From: Ensifer adhaerens
Lineage (GTDB): Bacteria; Pseudomonadota; Alphaproteobacteria; Rhizobiales; Rhizobiaceae
NCBI RefSeq assembly: GCF_028993555.1
Contig: NZ_CP118610.1
Location: 1,798,001 to 1,862,000, forward strand
DNA length: 64,000 nt
Direction of reading: 5' to 3'
The position numbers and the translations under genes were made by a program. Of the stretch, positions 60,295-64,000 are shown in pieces (the stretch's first letter is position 1; each line of letters opens with the position of its first letter). Below the pieces are notes generated by a model. The model was given only the letters and a program-made list of their open reading frames with translations. It did no database searches and was not told where the DNA came from.

Positions 60295-62769
60295 TCAACC
60301 TTTTCCCTGGCAGGATTCGAGATCGAAGGCGGCAAAGCGCGGAAGCTCGCCCGCAGCGAGCGGGACTTTCGGCGCGAAGCGGACGACCTTCGTCTCGCCA
60401 GCGAGAAGATCGAAGGCATTGTCGGAGTAGCGACCCGCGACATCCGCCTCGATCATTACATGCAGTGCGAGCCCACTCGCCTTGACGGTAACGTCGAACG
60501 CGCCCTCGCCCGCCGGCGCCACGTCGAGCGTCAGGCCGGATGGCCTGAGATCAAGCGCCTTGTAGGTGCCGTTGACGTGATGGCCCTCGCCGCGCATGCC
60601 GTTCGACGCCTCGAAGGACCAGAACAGCAGGTGATCAGCGGGAACATCGGAAGCCGCGATCGTCATCAGGGTTGCAGCACGATCCGGGCTGCAGGTGCCG
60701 GCAGCGGCCGTCAGCGGCGTGCGTTCGCCATCGAGCGAAACCAGGAACGTCTGCAGCTCGACGGTGACAGGCTCGGCCGTGTCGTTGACCATCGAGAAGG
60801 CAATGTCCTTGCCGTCGGTCGACGGAATCGCCGCGACCGAGACCGGCTGGAAGAAGCGGCGGACCATGTAGTGCATCGCCTTCCAGCTGCCGCCATAGTC
60901 CAAGCTCGACCAGGAAGCGACCGGCCAGGTGTCGTTGAGCTGCCAGTAAAGCGTGCCCATGCAATGGGGCTTCAGCGAACGCCAGTAGTCGACCGCCGTG
61001 CGGATCGCCAGCCCCTGCTGGACCTGGCTCAGATAGACGAAAGCCGGGAAATCCTTGGGGAAGCGGAAATAGCGGAACATCGTGCCGGCGATGCGTTCGT
61101 TGCCGCCGACATTCTTCTGGTGGCTCTCGATCACGGGCGACGCGATGTTGAGGTCCTTCTCCGCCGCAAACTGACGGATGACCGGCATCGACGTATAGGA
61201 CTGGAAGCCGAATTCCGAGCAGAAGCGCGGGCGCACGCTGCGGTAATTGTCGAAGGACTTGTTCTCGTGCCAGACCGACCAGTAGTGCATGTCGCCGGAT
61301 CCGTCGGCATGCCAGGCGTCGCCGAAATCTAGATAGCCGGAGGCCGGGCTCGACGGCCACCAGATTGCTTCCGGCAGCGCCGCTTTCAGCGCCACCTCGA
61401 TCGTGCGGTTCAGCCGATCATAGGAAACGAGATAGCGATCACGATCCTTGCGCGGCTCGTCGAACCAGGTCAGCGCGCCGACGAGCTCGTTGTCGCCGCA
61501 CCAGACTGCGATCGACGGATGCGACGACAGGCGCTTGGCCTGGTAGTCCACTTCGGCCGCGACATTTTCGAGGAAGTCCGGCGTCGAGGGATAGAGGTTG
61601 CAGGCGAACATGAAGTCCTGCCAGACCAAAAGCCCCAGCCGGTCGCAGAGGTCGTAGAACCAGTCCGGCTCGTAGAAGCCGCCGCCCCAGACCCGGATCA
61701 TGTTCATGTTGGCGTCGACCGCCGAGATCAAAAGGTCCTCGACGCCATCAGGCGTCACCCGCGACATAAGCGCGTCAGCCGGAATCCAGTTGGCGCCCCT
61801 GCAGAAGATCTCGCGGCCGTTGACGCGGAAGGCAAAGCGGCTGCCCGCCTCATCCTTGTCGGTCAGAAGCTCGATAGTTCTAAACCCGATCTGGCGTGTT
61901 ACCTGCTCCTGCGGCACCTCGACGATCAGCCGTGACAGATGCTGCTCGCCGCTGCCCGCCGGCCACCAGCGCTTCGGTTTTGCAACGCTGAAAACATGGG
62001 TGATGCGCGTCTCGCCCTTGCCGACGGCGCAGTCGAGGCGCTCGCGGTCATCGTCGAGCGAAAAATGGATCGGCACGATGCCGGGGCCGTCGGCAAAGAG
62101 CGTCACGGTTACGACCAGATCGACCGAACCGTCGTCCAGCCAGACCTGCTTCGTCGTCACGTGCTCGATGCGGGCGATCTCCAGCCGGCAAAGGGCGATC
62201 TCGCCATAGACGCCGAGCGGCGCGATCGCCAGATTCCAATCCCAGCCGAAATGGCACTGGGGCTTGCGCAGCATGTTGCCGTTGGCAATCGGCGAATTGC
62301 CGGGATGATAGGGCACGTAGAACGGCTGCTCCGCCTGCCGCCGTGCACCCTCCGCGATTGAGGAACGCAGCACGATGCGGATGCGGTTTTCACCGGCAAC
62401 GAGCGCCTTCGAGACATCCGGCCGGTAGCGGCGGAAGCAGTTCTCGGCTTCGAGCACCGCCACGTCGTTGACGAAGACCGAGGCAACCGTATCCAGGCTT
62501 TCGAGATCGAGATACCAGTAGCCGGCGAGATCCTGCGCCGAGACGGACACCGTACGTTCGATCACCCAGTCCTTGTGCGCCACCCACTGCACGTCGTTCT
62601 CGTTGCGGCCGACATAGGGATCATCGATCACACCGGCCTTCAGCAGTGCCGTGTGCACATCGCCCGGCAACGTCATCGCCAGCGCATGGCTGTTGTCGGC
62701 GGAGCTGAGCTTCCAGTCCCCCTGTAAGTCGAGACGGATGGCGGTGCGGGTGTAGTCCTCAGAGAGCAT
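60295..62769 (-). CDS. Glycoside hydrolase family 2 beta-mannosidase
   Basis: An 824-residue GH2 enzyme: sugar-binding domain ([28 protein letters not shown]), immunoglobulin-like region, and TIM barrel with the catalytic acid-base Glu in [13 protein letters not shown] and the nucleophile Glu in [51 protein letters not shown] and [17 protein letters not shown] are typical of beta-mannosidases and not of beta-galactosidases. No signal peptide, so it acts on imported material. Start at 62769; an upstream start at 62811 is possible. A central gene of the mannoside operon. Confidence 0.92.
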   Translation of the reverse strand: MLSEDYTRTAIRLDLQGDWKLSSADNSHALAMTLPGDVHTALLKAGVIDDPYVGRNENDVQWVAHKDWVIERTVSVSAQDLAGYWYLDLESLDTVASVFVNDVAVLEAENCFRRYRPDVSKALVAGENRIRIVLRSSIAEGARRQAEQPFYVPYHPGNSPIANGNMLRKPQCHFGWDWNLAIAPLGVYGEIALCRLEIARIEHVTTKQVWLDDGSVDLVVTVTLFADGPGIVPIHFSLDDDRERLDCAVGKGETRITHVFSVAKPKRWWPAGSGEQHLSRLIVEVPQEQVTRQIGFRTIELLTDKDEAGSRFAFRVNGREIFCRGANWIPADALMSRVTPDGVEDLLISAVDANMNMIRVWGGGFYEPDWFYDLCDRLGLLVWQDFMFACNLYPSTPDFLENVAAEVDYQAKRLSSHPSIAVWCGDNELVGALTWFDEPRKDRDRYLVSYDRLNRTIEVALKAALPEAIWWPSSPASGYLDFGDAWHADGSGDMHYWSVWHENKSFDNYRSVRPRFCSEFGFQSYTSMPVIRQFAAEKDLNIASPVIESHQKNVGGNERIAGTMFRYFRFPKDFPAFVYLSQVQQGLAIRTAVDYWRSLKPHCMGTLYWQLNDTWPVASWSSLDYGGSWKAMHYMVRRFFQPVSVAAIPSTDGKDIAFSMVNDTAEPVTVELQTFLVSLDGERTPLTAAAGTCSPDRAATLMTIAASDVPADHLLFWSFEASNGMRGEGHHVNGTYKALDLRPSGLTLDVAPAGEGAFDVTVKASGLALHVMIEADVAGRYSDNAFDLLAGETKVVRFAPKVPLAAGELPRFAAFDLESCQGKG

Positions 62770-62859
62770 TGTCGTATTCCATCGATCGACCGGCAGAGCC
62801 GGCGCTGTCATTGCTGGGAAGCGCCAGGCGGCGAAATCCGCCCGGCGCCTCCGCCTTCT

Positions 62860-63954
62860 TTACAGTCGGTTCTCGCTGGTCGCATCGAAGATCGAGGCGA
62901 CGGCCATGTCGAAGGAGAGCGTCACCGCCGTGCCCGGCGCATAGCGCCGCTGGCCGGCGATGCGCACCGACATCGATTGGCCTGCGAGCTTCAGCCACAA
63001 CAGGTTGTCGGCGCCCATCGGTTCCTCGATGTCGACCACTGCCCGGTGCGAGGCCGCAGCGCCGCTTGCCACCTCGTCGACGCGCACATGTTCAGGCCTA
63101 AGGCCGAGCACGACCTTCTGCCCGTGCACGAAGGGTGCGCGAGACGGATAGGCCGACACGTCGAAATCGACGCCATTGACGTGGACATAGGCACGCTGGT
63201 CGCGAAGCTGCAGTTCGCCGCGGAAGAAGTTCATCGACGGCGAGCCGATGAAGCCGGCGACGAACAGGTTTTCCGGCGCGTTGTAGATGGTCATCGGATC
63301 GGCCAGCTGCTGGATCACGCCGCTCTTCATGACCGCGATACGGTCTGCGAGCGTCAGCGCCTCGATCTGGTCGTGGGTGACGTAGATCATCGTGTTCTTC
63401 AGCGACTGGTGCAGCCGCTTGATCTCGACGCGCAGCTCCGAGCGCAGCTTGGCGTCGAGGTTGGAGAGCGGTTCGTCGAAGAGGAACACGTCGACATCGC
63501 GCACCAGCGCCCGGCCGATCGCCACACGCTGGCGCTGGCCGCCCGAAAGCTCCGAAGGTTTGCGCTTCAAGAGCGGCTGGATCTGCAGGATCTCGGCGGC
63601 ACGGCTGACGCGCTTGTCGATCTCCTCCTTCGGAACCTTGGCAACCTGCAGGCCGAAGGAGAGGTTCTTTTCCACCGACATCTGCGGATAGAGCGCGTAG
63701 GACTGGAACACCATGCCGATGCCGCGGTCCTTGGGTTCTTCCCACGTGACGTTCTTGTTCTTGATGAAGATCTGCCCGTCGCTGACGTCGAGCAGGCCTG
63801 CGATGCAGTTGAGCAGGGTCGACTTGCCGCAGCCGGACGAGCCGAGCAGCACCAGGAACTCGCCGTCCTTGATGTCGAGGTTGAGCGTGTCGAGCACAGT
63901 GACGGCACCGAAGCTCAACGACAGGTCTTTTACCGATACGCTGACGTTTTGCAT
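62860..63954 (-). CDS. Sugar ABC transporter ATP-binding protein (MalK/UgpC type)
   Basis: A 364-residue ATPase: Walker A GSSGCGKSTLLN (about residue 38), signature LSGGQRQRVAIGRALV, Walker B VFLFDEPLSNLDAKLR and THDQIEALTLADR, then the C-terminal regulatory OB-type domain (about 240-364; ENLFVAGFIGSPSMNFFRGELQL). This is the MalK/UgpC-type ATPase of CUT1 sugar importers. It overlaps nothing but lies four bases after the permease stop, and 90 bases before the mannosidase. Confidence 0.93.
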   Translation of the reverse strand: MQNVSVSVKDLSLSFGAVTVLDTLNLDIKDGEFLVLLGSSGCGKSTLLNCIAGLLDVSDGQIFIKNKNVTWEEPKDRGIGMVFQSYALYPQMSVEKNLSFGLQVAKVPKEEIDKRVSRAAEILQIQPLLKRKPSELSGGQRQRVAIGRALVRDVDVFLFDEPLSNLDAKLRSELRVEIKRLHQSLKNTMIYVTHDQIEALTLADRIAVMKSGVIQQLADPMTIYNAPENLFVAGFIGSPSMNFFRGELQLRDQRAYVHVNGVDFDVSAYPSRAPFVHGQKVVLGLRPEHVRVDEVASGAAASHRAVVDIEEPMGADNLLWLKLAGQSMSVRIAGQRRYAPGTAVTLSFDMAVASIFDATSENRL

Positions 63955-63958
63955 GTTG

Positions 63959-64000
63959 TTACCCTTTCACTGCGCCGGCGGCGATGCCGCGGACAAAAAG
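63959..64000 (-). CDS. Carbohydrate ABC transporter permease, C-terminal end
   Basis: Only the last 13 codons are in the window: LFVRGIAAGAVKG and TAA. This C-terminus is typical of the MalG-type inner-membrane permease of CUT1 importers (FVRGxxAGAVKG). The stop is followed after four bases by the ATPase start, so it is the upstream part of the same operon. The rest of the gene lies beyond the right edge. Confidence 0.8.
   Translation of the reverse strand, partial: LFVRGIAAGAVKG

Overview
The window is a high-GC alphaproteobacterial chromosome segment. Gene content points to the Rhizobiaceae, most likely Ensifer/Sinorhizobium: a divergent cobT/cobS (cobU/cobV) pair, DUF1289, DUF982 and TIGR02281 proteins, a zur-znuBC/znuA locus, a YciA-type thioesterase, TakP-like TRAP transport and typical rhizobial intergenic palindromes. 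This assignment is inferred from family content, without a database search. No rRNA, tRNA or CRISPR array was seen.

Layout. 1-5.2 kb: cobalamin lower-ligand genes, a retropepsin-like protease, an ABC-2 exporter pair, and a sulfur-type YeeE/YedE pair with an ArsR/BigR-like repressor. 5.2-15.4 kb: a candidate small RNA with CU-rich loops, an extensin-like/M15-like lipoprotein, a triple Kazal-domain lipoprotein, an orphan barstar, a chemoreceptor, a thioesterase, a TerC exporter, a TIGR02594 hydrolase, a GNAT and a racemase-like protein. 15.6-20.9 kb: two adjacent class III nucleotide cyclases and a FecR-domain protein with a long Gln-rich tail. 21.3-31.8 kb: uvrB with a decayed second copy of its 3' end, then an accessory island, then tyrS. 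The island holds one SIR2 plus P-loop NTPase gene (architecture of anti-phage SIR2-STAND/Avs5/DSR proteins). An IS66-family element splits this gene; it has a perfect 8-bp target duplication, and the gene reads through in frame once the element is removed. The SIR2 part also carries a separate frameshift.

Upstream of tyrS lies a compact arrangement: a promoter placed so that transcription should begin at the ATG of a 16-codon peptide with two consecutive Tyr codons, followed by an intrinsic terminator and then tyrS. This looks like a leaderless, ribosome-mediated tyrosine attenuator. 31.8-41.5 kb: an HxlR regulator divergent from an imine-reductase-like enzyme, an LssY-domain protein, a J-domain protein, a 23-bp tandem repeat, a cold-shock protein, dusA and a run of small lipoproteins and hypotheticals, with several copies of an intergenic palindromic repeat.

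41.7-48.6 kb: an FAH-family hydrolase, a gamma carbonic anhydrase, and zinc homeostasis genes (zur-znuB-znuC divergent from znuA, with palindromic Zur-box candidates, followed by a COG0523 metallochaperone with its own box) and an RcnB-like protein. 48.7-64 kb: carbohydrate and organic-acid catabolism. A GH43 enzyme sits beside a perfect LacI-type operator. A TRAP transporter has its binding protein in a separate convergent unit. An aldo/keto reductase follows. Finally there is a minus-strand operon of an ABC sugar importer, a GH2 beta-mannosidase, a lyxose/mannose-type isomerase, a TIM-barrel epimerase and a Gfo/Idh/MocA dehydrogenase, which together suggest uptake and breakdown of a mannoside.
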